This document shows, in pieces, positions 9,429-18,806 of a DNA stretch of 64,000 bases. Where the stretch lies: the NCBI RefSeq assembly GCF_019711685.1, contig NZ_JAIGYQ010000001.1, positions 124,001-188,000 of the forward strand, given 5' to 3'. Position numbers and translations under genes: made by a program. Position 1 is the first letter of the stretch. Every line of letters begins with the position of its first letter. This stretch comes from Helicobacter turcicus. Lineage in GTDB: Bacteria; Campylobacterota; Campylobacteria; Campylobacterales; Helicobacteraceae. The notes under the pieces were generated by a model. It had not been told where the DNA came from and ran no database searches. It saw only the letters and a list, made by a program, of their open reading frames with translations.

Positions 9429-9884
9429 TCACTGCCTTTCACGCATAGATTTAACAATATCTACTTCCCAGAAAAATTCCACCCAATCTTTGGCTTCACG
9501 CACGATAAAATCAGGCTTAAAGTTTGCTGTTGGTTTGTGAAAAATACATGCAGTCTTGAAATCTATATGCGAATAAATCGTCTTTAAAATTGTATACACT
9601 TTCTCCATACTTGTGCCACTATCAACAATTTCATCTACAATTAAAATGCGCTGATTACCATTAAGCTCTGGGATATTTGAGATTTGGATTCTTTGTTGGA
9701 CTTTATTAAAAAAAGATGAAGCATTAATGGTATAAACACGCCTAAGATCTAAAGCAATGCCCAAAAAATGAGCCATTGTTAGCCCACCGCGTGAAATTGC
9801 TACAATCGCATCGGGATTAAAATCAATCTGACTCACAAGCTCCTTTATATCCTCTCTAAACATTTCGTAGCCATAATACTGCAT
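9429..9884 (-). CDS. gpt: Purine phosphoribosyltransferase (xanthine/guanine type)
   Basis: A 151-residue type I phosphoribosyltransferase for purine salvage. The PRPP-binding signature IVDEIVDSGTS is at 82-92 and the SRGG loop at 31-34. The short length and C-terminal WVEFFWE match the small Gpt-like enzymes of Helicobacter. The start is the ATG at 9884 with an AAAGGAG site. A longer frame would extend into mqnE and lacks a good site. It follows mqnE by 10 bases in the same direction. Substrate preference among xanthine, guanine and hypoxanthine cannot be read from the sequence. Confidence 0.85.
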   Translation of the reverse strand: MQYYGYEMFREDIKELVSQIDFNPDAIVAISRGGLTMAHFLGIALDLRRVYTINASSFFNKVQQRIQISNIPELNGNQRILIVDEIVDSGTSMEKVYTILKTIYSHIDFKTACIFHKPTANFKPDFIVREAKDWVEFFWEVDIVKSMRERQ

Positions 9885-9894
9885 TTTTTCTCCT

Positions 9895-10947
9895 TTAATA
9901 GATTTGGATAATATTATAAAGACTATCACGTTCTGCTGGGATAAATCCCGCATCTTTGATCTCTGCAATCAGCGTATCTTTTGTTACGCCATAGGCACTC
10001 TTACTGCCACTTGCACTTTGTATAGCTTCCCTTTGAATTGTGCCATCAATATCATCTGCTCCAAATTCTTGCGCAACAAGAGCTAAATTCAACCCTAAAG
10101 TAGCCCAATAAGCTTTAATGTGTGGGATATTTGGAAGCAAAATCCTAGCAATTGCGATAGTCTTTAAAATTTCTTGTCCGCTAGGAAATTCTGTAACCCT
10201 CAAAAAATTGTTTTCTTTTTGATAGACTAGAGGGATAAACGCATTAAATCCTCCACTTCTTTCTTGTTGGTGATATAGACGTAATAAATGATCGATGCGA
10301 TGTTCTCGTGATTCTATATGTCCAAAAAGCATTGTAGCATTGGATTTTTTGCCTAAATTATGCCAGATTCCGTGGATTTCTAACCAAGTTTTAGAATCTA
10401 CTTTGCCTTTACAAATATAATTACGCACTTTTTCGTCAAAAATCTCTGCCCCGCCTCCTGGCATTGAATCCACACCATTTTGCGCCATAAGCTCTAGAAC
10501 TTCTTTGTGGCTTTTGCTTGAAATTACACTTAAATAATTAACTTCTGCAGCAGTTAGTGCTTTAATATGTATCTGTGGAAACTCTACCTTTAGCGTCCTA
10601 AATAGATCTAAATACCATTCTAAGTTTAGCTTAGGATTATGCGCACCAACAATATGAAGTTCTAGTGCGCCAATACTTATAGATTCTCTTGCAAGCTCTA
10701 GCACTTGTGCTTTGTCCATTGTGTAAGCATTTGGATTCTTTCTATGTGCGGAAAATCCGCAAAACTTACAAATATCAGCACATTCATTTGTAGGATTAAT
10801 GTGGCGATTAGAATTAAAGAATACTTTTTTCCCAAAATATTTCTGCCGTATAGAATCTGACATTTTGCCTAGTGTAAAGAGGTCTAAAGAGTAGAGTTCT
10901 AGTGCATTTTTTGGGTCTAAAAAATCCGCATGTTTATAATCTTGCAT
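9895..10947 (-). CDS. mqnE: Aminofutalosine synthase MqnE
   Basis: Radical-SAM enzyme of the futalosine pathway of menaquinone synthesis, joining AdoMet and the chorismate-derived product to form aminofutalosine. The 350-residue protein has the cluster motif CxxxCxxC (C56, C60, C63) and the GGGAEIFDEKVR segment typical of MqnE rather than MqnC. Helicobacter and Campylobacter make menaquinone by this route. It lies upstream of gpt on the same strand. menG/ubiE, the last methylation step of the same pathway, is near 49 kb. Confidence 0.9.
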   Translation of the reverse strand: MQDYKHADFLDPKNALELYSLDLFTLGKMSDSIRQKYFGKKVFFNSNRHINPTNECADICKFCGFSAHRKNPNAYTMDKAQVLELARESISIGALELHIVGAHNPKLNLEWYLDLFRTLKVEFPQIHIKALTAAEVNYLSVISSKSHKEVLELMAQNGVDSMPGGGAEIFDEKVRNYICKGKVDSKTWLEIHGIWHNLGKKSNATMLFGHIESREHRIDHLLRLYHQQERSGGFNAFIPLVYQKENNFLRVTEFPSGQEILKTIAIARILLPNIPHIKAYWATLGLNLALVAQEFGADDIDGTIQREAIQSASGSKSAYGVTKDTLIAEIKDAGFIPAERDSLYNIIQIY

Positions 10948-11122
10948 TCATAACCTTAAAAATTAGAAATATTTAAATTCTAAAAACCTGAAATTATACA
11001 GAAAATGCTTTAATTTACATTATTGTTTTTAAAAATCCATTCTTGATTTTATACTTTTTTTATGAATTTTTAACAATAATTCCTATACTGGCTTAATAAC
11101 CAAATTATAATTAAGGAAACAA

Positions 11123-11659
11123 ATGAAATCTGCATTAGAGCTCTTAAAAAACGAAGTTTTATTGAAAGATGATACATTAATTACTTCTAAGACTGATTTA
11201 AAGGGTAACATTACCTATGGGAATCTTGATTTTACTCACTATGGTGCTTATAGTGAGAAAGAGTTTTTAGATAAGCCTCATAGTATTGTGCGTCATCCTT
11301 TTATGCCACGTGCTGCTTTTAAACTTTTATGGGATACAATAGAAGCAAAACAAGAATTTTTTGCTTTTACTTGTAATCTTTCTAAAAAACGTCAAACTTA
11401 CTGGGTTTTTGTCAATGTAACCCCATCTTATAATGAAAATGGAGAAGTGATTGGCTATTATTCTGTGCGTCGTCGTCCTAGCAAGGCTGGGGTTGAGACG
11501 ACTATGGAGATTTATAAACAATTACTTTTGATTGAAAAAGAGAAAGGTTTGAATGCTAGTGTGCAGTTCGTATTGGATTATTTAGAACAAAATAAAATCA
11601 GCTGGAATGAGTTTATTATTGGTCTCCAAAAACAAGCCGAAGTAGGGGGCTACCGATGA
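11123..11659 (+). CDS. cetB: PAS-domain energy-taxis sensor CetB-like
   Basis: A 178-residue soluble protein with one Aer-type PAS domain (about 15-130); the segment with [14 protein letters not shown] and LW matches the FAD-binding PAS of Aer and CetB. In Campylobacter jejuni, CetB is a separate PAS protein that signals to the membrane transducer CetA. Here the downstream gene is a CetA-length transducer, overlapping by four bases (ATGA). The pair would sense redox or energy state and direct swimming. The C-terminal 40 residues are helical and lack a known motif. A TATACT -10 candidate lies at 11084-11089. Confidence 0.82.
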   Translation: MKSALELLKNEVLLKDDTLITSKTDLKGNITYGNLDFTHYGAYSEKEFLDKPHSIVRHPFMPRAAFKLLWDTIEAKQEFFAFTCNLSKKRQTYWVFVNVTPSYNENGEVIGYYSVRRRPSKAGVETTMEIYKQLLLIEKEKGLNASVQFVLDYLEQNKISWNEFIIGLQKQAEVGGYR

Positions 11660-13032
11660 AAAATTTACTCATTATTGGAATCGTATTTTGTGTAGTCGGC
11701 TTTGGGTTAGAAGCATTTACGCAAGGATTTAGCCCACATTTAGCTATCTATGTGTTAATTATAGCTGTGTTAGGATATGGAATTATAAAATTTACAAAGC
11801 GTGAGTATCTTATCCAAAATATGTTAAAAGTAACTAGTCTTTATAAAAAAGGGCAGTTTGAACAGCGTGTGCTGCATATCAATGGCGATGAAGATTTATG
11901 TGAAATGGCGCATAATCTCAATACCGTTACAGATAATATAGAGGCTTTTATGCGAGAGATTAGCACGGCAATTCGCTCTTCTCAAGAAGGCAAATATTAT
12001 CGTCTAGCCTACGCACAAGGGCTAAAAGGAGCATTCATTCAAGACATTAACAATATTAATGCAATACTATTAAAAATTGAAGAAAATGCAAGAGCAAATA
12101 TTCAAAATGTTCTTGCTAAGGCGTTGCTTGATATGAGCTTGGGTAGCCAAAATGAGAATCTAACAAAGATTTCATCAGATTTGGACGGAGATATGCAACA
12201 GCTTGATGTTGTCAATGATAATGTTACACACATTACAAAAAGTGCAAAAAATTCTCAAAAAGATGTAGCATGCATTACAGAATCTATTGATGCATTGATG
12301 GTAATTATTAATGAAAATTTAGCTGCTGTGGAGAGCTTTACTCAAAAATCAAAAGATATTAGTTCTGTTGTGGATATTATTGCTGATATTGCAAATCAAA
12401 CAAATTTACTAGCACTAAATGCTAGTATTGAAGCTGCTAGAGCAGGGGAGCATGGGCGTGGATTTGCTGTGGTTGCTGATGAAGTGCGTCAGCTTGCAGA
12501 AAAAACACATAAAGCAACAAATGGAATCTCAATGGTTGTGCAAAATATGCAGCAAGAAATCGCTGAAATTCAAGATAATTTTACTCAAATCTCGGATTAT
12601 GCAAATTCCACACATAGTAATATCACAAATTTCAATGCAGTATTTAGTAAAATGGAGCAGACCACAACGACACTTCAAGATGTTTTCAATAAGCTTTCAT
12701 CACGTTTATTACGTAGTATCTCAAAGCTTGAACACATTGTATATAAATCTAATCTTTATTTAAGCTTTAACTTAAGAAAAGAGACCTGCAATTTTAATGC
12801 AATTAATCCAATTTCTAAATATCTTGATGATGAAAAAATGCTACAAAAGGTTGGAAATCTTGACATTGAAGGACTAAACCAAACTAAAATAGCATTGCTT
12901 AAGAATACAAATTTTGCACTTGAAAAGCTAAGCCATACGCTTACTAAGGAGAATGTAGAATCCATCACTGACACTTTTGAAGACATTGAGAAATCCTCTA
13001 AACGTGCTGTTGCACTTTTGGATTCTATCTAA
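11656..13032 (+). CDS. cetA: Methyl-accepting chemotaxis transducer CetA-like
   Basis: The 458-residue length equals CetA of C. jejuni as I remember it. Two N-terminal hydrophobic segments (4-20 and 29-46) are separated by only a few residues, so there is no periplasmic ligand domain. A HAMP-like helix follows at about 50-100, and the conserved signalling hairpin tip, with [15 protein letters not shown] and [18 protein letters not shown], is at about 250-284. The missing sensory domain is presumably supplied by the PAS protein encoded immediately upstream. The C-terminal third after the tip has an unusual sequence rather than a simple helical hairpin with methylation sites. Confidence 0.85.
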   Translation: MKNLLIIGIVFCVVGFGLEAFTQGFSPHLAIYVLIIAVLGYGIIKFTKREYLIQNMLKVTSLYKKGQFEQRVLHINGDEDLCEMAHNLNTVTDNIEAFMREISTAIRSSQEGKYYRLAYAQGLKGAFIQDINNINAILLKIEENARANIQNVLAKALLDMSLGSQNENLTKISSDLDGDMQQLDVVNDNVTHITKSAKNSQKDVACITESIDALMVIINENLAAVESFTQKSKDISSVVDIIADIANQTNLLALNASIEAARAGEHGRGFAVVADEVRQLAEKTHKATNGISMVVQNMQQEIAEIQDNFTQISDYANSTHSNITNFNAVFSKMEQTTTTLQDVFNKLSSRLLRSISKLEHIVYKSNLYLSFNLRKETCNFNAINPISKYLDDEKMLQKVGNLDIEGLNQTKIALLKNTNFALEKLSHTLTKENVESITDTFEDIEKSSKRAVALLDSI

Positions 13033-13172
13033 TTTATAGGCACTACATGTGCTTATTGCGAGACTTTATTCATTTAAAATCACTTTTATTTTTAGGTTCT
13101 GTGCTTTGATTTTTAAAGAAACTTTATAAAATCTTTAAAATTTTTGCAACCAAGTGACCAAATATTTTATAT

Positions 13173-13568
13173 TTAATGGAATTTATTATATAACGCAATA
13201 GTAGCAAAAAGCACAACCCATAATCCTACTGCAACAAATAAAAAAGACCTTGTTGATAGTTTTCTTATAAATATTAACCTTTTATTTTTCATTCTGTTTT
13301 TATCTTGCGATATTACTCCACCAAGCAATAAATAGAGCAAATCTAGAAAAGAGAGTTCTTTGTAGAAAATAAAGAGAATAAAGAAAGCAAAAATAGTAAA
13401 AAGAACTAAAAATAAAAAACCAGAAACAATAGCATCAACCCAATCAGAAGGCACTAACCAAAGAAGAGGCACAATACAAACAATCAAGCAGTTACGAAGA
13501 GCAACTAAAATTGTGTATAGAAAATAACACAATTCACTTGCCAAAAAATTTTTAATTGCATTTCTCAT
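13173..13568 (-). CDS. Small integral membrane protein, unknown function
   Basis: A 131-residue protein with four hydrophobic segments (about 14-38, 46-68, 73-85 and 108-126). It has positively charged Lys/Arg clusters between the third and fourth segment (KNRMKNKR and RKLSTRS). I do not recognise the family. It is a single gene between cetA and the dif site, convergent with cetA. The codon pattern is AT-rich like the neighbours. It is probably a real gene, because the frame is open and hydrophobic over its full length and the ATG is a normal distance from an AAAGGAAT sequence. Confidence 0.55.
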   Translation of the reverse strand: MRNAIKNFLASELCYFLYTILVALRNCLIVCIVPLLWLVPSDWVDAIVSGFLFLVLFTIFAFFILFIFYKELSFLDLLYLLLGGVISQDKNRMKNKRLIFIRKLSTRSFLFVAVGLWVVLFATIALYNKFH

Positions 13569-13796
13569 AATTTTTTATTCCTTTATTAAAAAATCTAATC
13601 ATAACTTGCGTCTTTTATATTGTATTAAGAGTTTGTTGAATTTGTGCTTCAATAATTGCTTATTTTTAGGAACGCATTTAAAAATATGACGCTTTTCAAT
13701 TTGCTATGTAAAGCTTACAATTTATAATTTTTATTAACTTTTTAAGTAGAGGAGTTTTGTTCCATTTTAAGCGGTCTTTTAAAAAGAAACAAAAAA

Positions 13797-13826
13797 AGTT
13801 TGAAAATTATAGTTTTCAATACAAAA
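13797..13826. other. Probable difH chromosome-dimer resolution site
   Basis: An imperfect inverted repeat, GTTTGAAAA with TTTTCAATAC around the centre TTATAG, lies about 80 bases upstream of xerH. The position and arm sequences match the single-recombinase Xer/dif systems of Campylobacterota, where dif sits next to xerH. It would mark the replication terminus region. Confidence 0.75.
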
Positions 13827-13838
13827 ATGGTATATTTT

Positions 13839-13847
13839 TGCTATAAT
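13839..13847 (+). promoter_or_regulatory. Extended -10 promoter of xerH
   Basis: A TG dinucleotide one base before TATAAT (13842-13847), preceded by a T run, forms an extended -10 element about 60 bases before the xerH ATG and just after the dif site. Confidence 0.55.
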
Positions 13848-13907
13848 GCGATATTGTTATTTAAGCTTTCTTTAATTAAAGCTTAAAAATTATATCAAGG
13901 GAAACTA

Positions 13908-14975
13908 ATGCGTTATACAATTGATTATTTTGATGATTTCGAGAAGAATCTTTTATTTTGGATGGAGCGCTTTATTTACAGCAAAATCAATAGCCTTTCA
14001 AATCATCAAGTCAAAAATAAGCAAGCAATTTTAAATGTATTGGCAAAATTTCGTGGCGGATTTGATTCTATGGATTCCTTGCAATGTGTTTGTAAAGAGT
14101 GCCGTAATATTGGCTTAATCGGTATCAATACTTACATTTCGCCACTAAGCAAACTCTATGAATATCTCACGCAGTTAGGTTTAGAAAGCCTAAAAAATAT
14201 AGATGAAGAGCTTTTAAAGGAATTTTTAACCGTTCATACCAGCTCACTTTCAGACGCAACAAAAAAGAATTATCGCATGGCTTTGTTAAACTTTTTTGGT
14301 TTTATTGACAAACAAAATGAAGACGAACAAGGCACTTCATATAATTTCCGCATTGAGCTTAAAAATTGGGGTGGTTTGCGTGGTAAAAGCGGACAAAAGC
14401 TCCCCTCTTTTATGAATGAAGAAGAAGTGCATCGCTTTATTGAAGGGATTAATAATTTTACTTTCAAACATCAAGATTTGGGTGCTAGAAACCGCTTGCT
14501 TTTAAAAGTTATCATCTACACCGGAATCCGCGTTGGTGAGGCTTTAGCCTTGAAGATCAAAGACATTATGTTAGATGGAGAATTTTATCTCATACAAGTG
14601 CGAGGAAAAGGCAATAAACCGCGCGTTGTAATGTTAAAATCCAAAAATATTTTTAGGGATTTAACACTTTGGAAAAGTGCACGTGATACAATGCAGGTTG
14701 AAGACGATTTTCTTTTTTGCAATCACAAAGGAAAAAAGCTTACCCAAGCCTATATTAGTCGTATTGTGGAACAAATTTTACTAAGCAATGGAATCCGAAA
14801 AGAAAAAAATGGAGCACATATGCTTCGTCATAGTTTTGCTACCCTGCTCTATCAAAAAAGTCAAGATTTAGTCCTTGTTCAAGAAGCTTTAGGACATGCA
14901 AATTTGGACACTTCACGAATTTATATGCACTTTGATAAGAAAAAACTAAAGAATACTACTGAAATCATAAACTAA
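13908..14975 (+). CDS. xerH: Tyrosine recombinase XerH
   Basis: A 355-residue site-specific recombinase that resolves chromosome dimers at dif, with FtsK as partner in other bacteria. Catalytic residues are visible in the usual order: Arg in TGIRVGEAL, Lys in RGKGNKPR, His-x-x-Arg in HMLRHSFATLL, His in LGHANLDT and the nucleophilic Tyr in RIYMHF. The length, longer than XerC/D, and the adjacent dif-like site identify it as the single Xer of Campylobacterota. It is convergent with feoB and separated from it by a hairpin. Confidence 0.93.
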   Translation: MRYTIDYFDDFEKNLLFWMERFIYSKINSLSNHQVKNKQAILNVLAKFRGGFDSMDSLQCVCKECRNIGLIGINTYISPLSKLYEYLTQLGLESLKNIDEELLKEFLTVHTSSLSDATKKNYRMALLNFFGFIDKQNEDEQGTSYNFRIELKNWGGLRGKSGQKLPSFMNEEEVHRFIEGINNFTFKHQDLGARNRLLLKVIIYTGIRVGEALALKIKDIMLDGEFYLIQVRGKGNKPRVVMLKSKNIFRDLTLWKSARDTMQVEDDFLFCNHKGKKLTQAYISRIVEQILLSNGIRKEKNGAHMLRHSFATLLYQKSQDLVLVQEALGHANLDTSRIYMHFDKKKLKNTTEIIN

Positions 14976-14976
14976 A

Positions 14977-14997
14977 GCTAGGTTACTCTAACCTAGC
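14977..14997. terminator. Terminator hairpin between xerH and feoB
   Basis: A perfect 9-bp stem (GCTAGGTTA pairing with TAACCTAGC) with a 3-base loop overlaps the feoB stop codon. On the minus strand it is followed by TTTAGTTT, so it best fits termination of feoB and may also stop xerH transcripts. Confidence 0.7.
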
Positions 14998-17105
14998 ATA
15001 GCCCCAAAAATTACGCTTCCAATCCATGCTGCAATATACGCCACAGCGCAAGTGAATAAAAATAAATACGCAATATATTTAAAGCCTCCAGCTTCCTTGC
15101 CAAAGACCACTGTTGCAGCAAGACAAGGGTTGTAAATCATTATAAAAAGAATAAATGCCACCGCATTTTGCAATGGAATCGCATTTTTAATGACTCCCAT
15201 AAGACTCTCACTTGTTTCATCTACTTCTCCACCAAGCGTATATAATACACCCATTGTTGAAATAATCACCTCTTTTGCTGCAAGTCCGCTAAGTAAAGAT
15301 ACACTCATTTTCCAATCAAATCCAAGTGGCGCAAAAATCGGTTCTATTGCCTTTCCTGCCATTCCTAGATAACTATTTTCAATTAATTGCTCTTCTAACG
15401 CAAACTCAAGCTCTTCCCTATTCTCATCACTCGTTGCACTCTCAATCTTTTGCGCATAAGTTTTTTCAAGCAATTCTTGCTTAGGATAAGTGCTTGCAAA
15501 CCAAATCAAAACAGAAGCTGCAAGGATAAAAGTCCCGGCTTTTTTAAGATACATTTTTGCCTTTGCTACAATGGAGAACCACACAAGATTCCAGTTTGGC
15601 ATGCGGTATTTTGGCATTTCCATTACAAAAGGTTCATCAGGACCCTTAAATGCAGTTAGACGCAGAATCTTTGCCATAACAAGCCCAATAATTGCCCCTA
15701 AAATATAGATTCCAAAAAGCCAGTTCCCTGCTTCATTTGTTGGAAAAAATGCACCTACAAATAATACATACACAGGCAGTCGCGCTCCACAACTCATAAA
15801 GTTTATAATAAAAAGTGTCAAAAGCCTATCTTTTTGACTCTTTAATGTGCGTGTTGCCATAAATGCCGGCACAGAGCAACCAAAACCAGTAACTAGCGGA
15901 ATAAAACTCTTGCCATGCAAGCCAAATTTATGAAAAAATCCATCTAATAAAAACGCTACACGTGCCATATAACCAGTTGTTTCAAGTAGCGCGATTCCAA
16001 AGAATAAAATCACAATATTTGGTAAAAATAGCACAACAGCCCCAACCCCTCCAATAATTCCATCAGCGAGTAAGGAAGCAAGAGAAGTGTTACTAATATT
16101 TTCTTTAACACTCTCTCCTAGCCAACCAAAAAAGCTCTCAATCAAATCCATTGGTAACGCGCCTAGTGTGAATGTTAATTGAAATAGCAACCACATAAAA
16201 AATAGAAAAATAGGGATTCCGGCGTATTTATTGATTAAAATGCGGTCAATACTGCTTGTGCGGTTGTGTTTTGGAGCATTTTCATAGCGCACTGATTCCG
16301 TGATTAAGCCGCCTACAAAGGCATGTAAGTCATCTAAGAAAATCTCTTGAATGCTCTGTGTATCAAATGTGGCATACAGAGTGTTTAGAGAGCTTTGCAA
16401 TACTTTAGAGAGTTCCATCCAAATGGGTTTTTCATGGAGAACCTTAAAGAGCTTTTCATCTTGTTTTAAGAGCAAAATAGCAACTTGACGTGTGCTTAAG
16501 CCTAAAGATATCACGCTTTTATCATTTTTTGCTACTAAAAACTCTTCAATATGTAGAATCTCATTTTCAATAGCATTGCTATAAATGCGTTTATTGCTGC
16601 CCTGCTCTTTTTTGTGGAGTTCTATGATACTATCAAGGAGAGCGTTAAGATTTTCTTTTGTGTGTGCGGAGATTTGCACGCAAGGAATTCCAAGAAGCTC
16701 TTTTAGTGTTTGCACTCTAATGTTAATCCCCTCATTATGTGCCTCATCGCTCATATTTAAAGCAAGGAGCATCTTTTTTTGCGTATCAAGCAATTGCGTA
16801 CTAAGTTGCAAATTACGTTCTAAATTTGTAGAATCCACAACATTAACAATTAAATCATATGCATCACTCTCTACAAATTCCTTAGTAATCTGCTCTTCTT
16901 TAGAATAACCATATAAAGAGTAAGTGCCAGGGAGGTCTATGATTTGAAGTGTATAGCCTTTATATTCCATTTGTGCTTGGGCTTTTTCCACAGTTACCCC
17001 TGTGAAATTTCCAACTTTCATATTTGCATGACATAACGTGTTAATGAGAAGACTCTTGCCCACATTTGGTTGTCCAACAAGTGCGATTTTAATTACATTT
17101 TGCAT
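14988..17105 (-). CDS. feoB: Ferrous iron transporter FeoB
   Basis: Inner-membrane Fe(II) transporter with an N-terminal G domain: G1 GQPNVGKS at about 10-17, G3 DLPGTYS, NMSD-type G4. Then come a helical spacer domain and a membrane core with the two Gate motifs, including GFGCSVPAFMATRTL with a conserved Cys. The 705 residues are within the family range. The start overlaps the end of feoA by 13 bases, so the two are translationally coupled. A terminator covers the stop. Fur control is likely (candidate operator upstream of feoA). Confidence 0.95.
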   Translation of the reverse strand: MQNVIKIALVGQPNVGKSLLINTLCHANMKVGNFTGVTVEKAQAQMEYKGYTLQIIDLPGTYSLYGYSKEEQITKEFVESDAYDLIVNVVDSTNLERNLQLSTQLLDTQKKMLLALNMSDEAHNEGINIRVQTLKELLGIPCVQISAHTKENLNALLDSIIELHKKEQGSNKRIYSNAIENEILHIEEFLVAKNDKSVISLGLSTRQVAILLLKQDEKLFKVLHEKPIWMELSKVLQSSLNTLYATFDTQSIQEIFLDDLHAFVGGLITESVRYENAPKHNRTSSIDRILINKYAGIPIFLFFMWLLFQLTFTLGALPMDLIESFFGWLGESVKENISNTSLASLLADGIIGGVGAVVLFLPNIVILFFGIALLETTGYMARVAFLLDGFFHKFGLHGKSFIPLVTGFGCSVPAFMATRTLKSQKDRLLTLFIINFMSCGARLPVYVLFVGAFFPTNEAGNWLFGIYILGAIIGLVMAKILRLTAFKGPDEPFVMEMPKYRMPNWNLVWFSIVAKAKMYLKKAGTFILAASVLIWFASTYPKQELLEKTYAQKIESATSDENREELEFALEEQLIENSYLGMAGKAIEPIFAPLGFDWKMSVSLLSGLAAKEVIISTMGVLYTLGGEVDETSESLMGVIKNAIPLQNAVAFILFIMIYNPCLAATVVFGKEAGGFKYIAYLFLFTCAVAYIAAWIGSVIFGAMLG

Positions 17106-17335
17106 ACATTCTCCCCCTGTTCTATCAAAATAGATTCCGCCTCTTCAGCACGTAGAGCAACGCAATTTCTATCAATCTCTACTAAAATTGTTGAGCCACC
17201 AAGTGAGCTTTTAATACGTTTAATCTGTCCGGATTTAACAATCCCAAAGCTAAATAGGCGCTCACGCATTTTATCATCAGCATTAACGCGCACAATCACG
17301 CCACAATCCCCATCTTTTAAAGAATTTATTGTCAT
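17093..17335 (-). CDS. feoA: FeoA protein
   Basis: An 80-residue SH3-like FeoA protein that assists FeoB. GDCGVIVRVNADDKMRERL, an Arg/Lys-rich middle and the C-terminal LRAEEAESILIE fit the family. It is the first gene of feoAB and overlaps feoB by 13 bases. A Fur-box-like sequence lies about 60-80 bases upstream. Confidence 0.9.
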   Translation of the reverse strand: MTINSLKDGDCGVIVRVNADDKMRERLFSFGIVKSGQIKRIKSSLGGSTILVEIDRNCVALRAEEAESILIEQGENVCKM

Positions 17336-17396
17336 GTCGTAATCCTTTGTAGTAAAAATAATTGTGATTCTAGTAATTTTAAGCTTTATCTAGTAT

Positions 17397-17415
17397 TAAA
17401 ATCTATTATCATTTT
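17397..17415 (-). promoter_or_regulatory. Fur-box-like operator upstream of feoA
   Basis: Read on the minus strand, the sequence AAATGATAATAGATTTTAA closely resembles the element upstream of fur (8799-8818), with the same TGATAAT core and a following GAT. Binding by Fur is an inference. Confidence 0.5.
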
Positions 17416-17599
17416 TAATAAAATTTAAAGAAAATACTTGTTTGATGCAATTTATTGGGAAATCTAAAGATTATTTTAACTTTGTGTGGATTGTTTAAAT
17501 AAGTATTCAGCTTTTTTATTTATTGTCTTATCTGCTTAGGTTATGATGATTCCTTAGCTTAATACATAATGCCATTATTAAGTAAAATTGGGCGATACA

Positions 17600-18240
17600 T
17601 ACTCCTTAAAACTCAAATCTAGCATTGTATTTTTCAAACTTCTTTGTGAAAAGAGAAATCTCCCATCACACACGAAGCCCAACTCCTCCAAATCTATTGC
17701 ATTAAGCTTATTGCAAAGCTCTTGAAGAGTTTGTAAATCCACTTCAAATTTTGGAAAAATCGCTAAAATTGAACCATCATAAGCCTTGCAAGAATGTAGG
17801 AAAAATGGCTTTTTAACATGTTTTAGTATTCACATAAATGCGCAGTTTTTCACTTTTGTGATAATCCCTACCCCACTCCCACCAATTATTTTCATTAAAT
17901 TTTTTGATTTTTCGCCTTAAAAATTTGGGCTTAAAATCTTGCAAATATACACAATCTCTAGCATAGATTCCATAAATCATTTTTTAGTCTTGCCACTTTT
18001 GCAAGTTTGTGAGCCTACAAATTCCATATTCCCCTTTTTATCATTCACAAAGATAGAATCTGCCCTACTCACAGCCCCGACTTTCACAAAAAATAAATCT
18101 TCAAAAGCAATGCTATAAGATTTTTTAGTAAAGAGAATCTGCCCATTTATGCAGTTAAATTCTTTTAAACATTGAGTTTTTCACATAGAATCGCTCTTCT
18201 AAAATCTCCATACCGCACAATTTAAAGCGGGTTGGTAATA
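17600..18240 (-). pseudogene. Decayed DNA methyltransferase, paralogue of the gene at 39.3-40.6 kb
   Basis: On the minus strand this stretch aligns by eye, almost base for base, with the C-terminal half of the NPPY-type methyltransferase at 39326-40588 (about 39430-40060). Shared blocks include AAATTTTGGAAAAA, AGAATCTGC and ATTCCATAAATCAT. Stops and small indels break every frame, and the N-terminal half with the AdoMet and NPPY motifs is missing. Unlike the intact paralogue it does not end in a guaA-like tail. It is probably an old remnant of a second restriction-modification insertion, here between feoAB and the sulfate locus. Confidence 0.8.
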
Positions 18241-18322
18241 ATGAAATCTATCTGGAAATATTTTTAATATTCTTGATTAAAAATGCGGTAGTGTGTTTTT
18301 GCTTATCTTAAACATAACCTCC

Positions 18323-18517
18323 TTAGTTTTTATCATCTAGGGCTTCCTTAATTTTTACATCAGTTTTGTATTGTCCTAGTGCATAAACAGCCCAAATAGC
18401 CGCTGGTAGCCAACCAATTAGTGTAACTTGAAGTATTAAACAAATAACCCCGGCTATAGGACGTCCTATTGTAAAAAACACCGCAAATGGTATAAAAATC
18501 GCTAGTAAAAGTCTCAT
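18323..18517 (-). CDS. Pmp3/YqaE-family small membrane protein
   Basis: A 64-residue protein with two transmembrane helices. The segments GRPIAGVICLILQ and TLIGWLPAAIWAVYAL are the Pmp3/YqaE (UPF0057) signature. The family is linked to membrane potential and salt stress in other organisms; the role here is unknown. It is a single gene with an AAGGAA site before the ATG at 18517. Confidence 0.85.
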   Translation of the reverse strand: MRLLLAIFIPFAVFFTIGRPIAGVICLILQVTLIGWLPAAIWAVYALGQYKTDVKIKEALDDKN

Positions 18518-18695
18518 GGTTTTCCTTAATTATTATGAATTTTAAGGCAAAAGTATAGCACAAATCACATTAATCTTTCTTCTTGATTTTATCATTTAGA
18601 GGATGTATATTGTAAATTTTTGATATATAAAAATTACAAATACAATATGAATTTGTAAAAATATTAAAAAATTAATATTGATTTAAGGCTATTTA

Positions 18696-18701
18696 TATAA
18701 T
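18696..18701 (+). promoter_or_regulatory. -10 element of the sulfate assimilation operon
   Basis: TATAAT, 39 bases before the ATG of the Cys-rich leader ORF, in a very AT-rich region. It is the best promoter candidate for leader plus sbp-cysTWA-cysH. Confidence 0.55.
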
Positions 18702-18739
18702 AGTTTCAATCTTTTAAGAATCTAAAAAAAGGAGAAGTT

Positions 18740-18793
18740 ATGGCACAGATGTGTAGCGATTGTTATTGTCAATACAATATGTATTTTAAATAA
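18740..18793 (+). CDS. Cys-rich 17-residue leader peptide of the sulfate operon
   Basis: The tiny ORF encodes MAQMCSDCYCQYNMYFK. Three of its 17 residues are Cys, arranged CxxCxC, unlikely by chance in such AT-rich DNA. It has a strong GGAG site 5 bases before the ATG and lies between the -10 element and the transporter genes. The stop codon is followed within 15 bases by two overlapping, mutually exclusive hairpins. The arrangement suggests a translated leader whose ribosome stalls on Cys codons when charged tRNA-Cys is scarce, changing the downstream fold. This is inferred from the architecture; no peptide function is implied. Confidence 0.7.
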   Translation: MAQMCSDCYCQYNMYFK

Positions 18794-18806
18794 TGTGCTT
18801 GAGATT

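Noticed and set aside
13797-13826. The inverted repeat read as a terminator
   Set aside because: It has no following T-tract, lies upstream of a gene, and matches the dif pattern next to xerH better.
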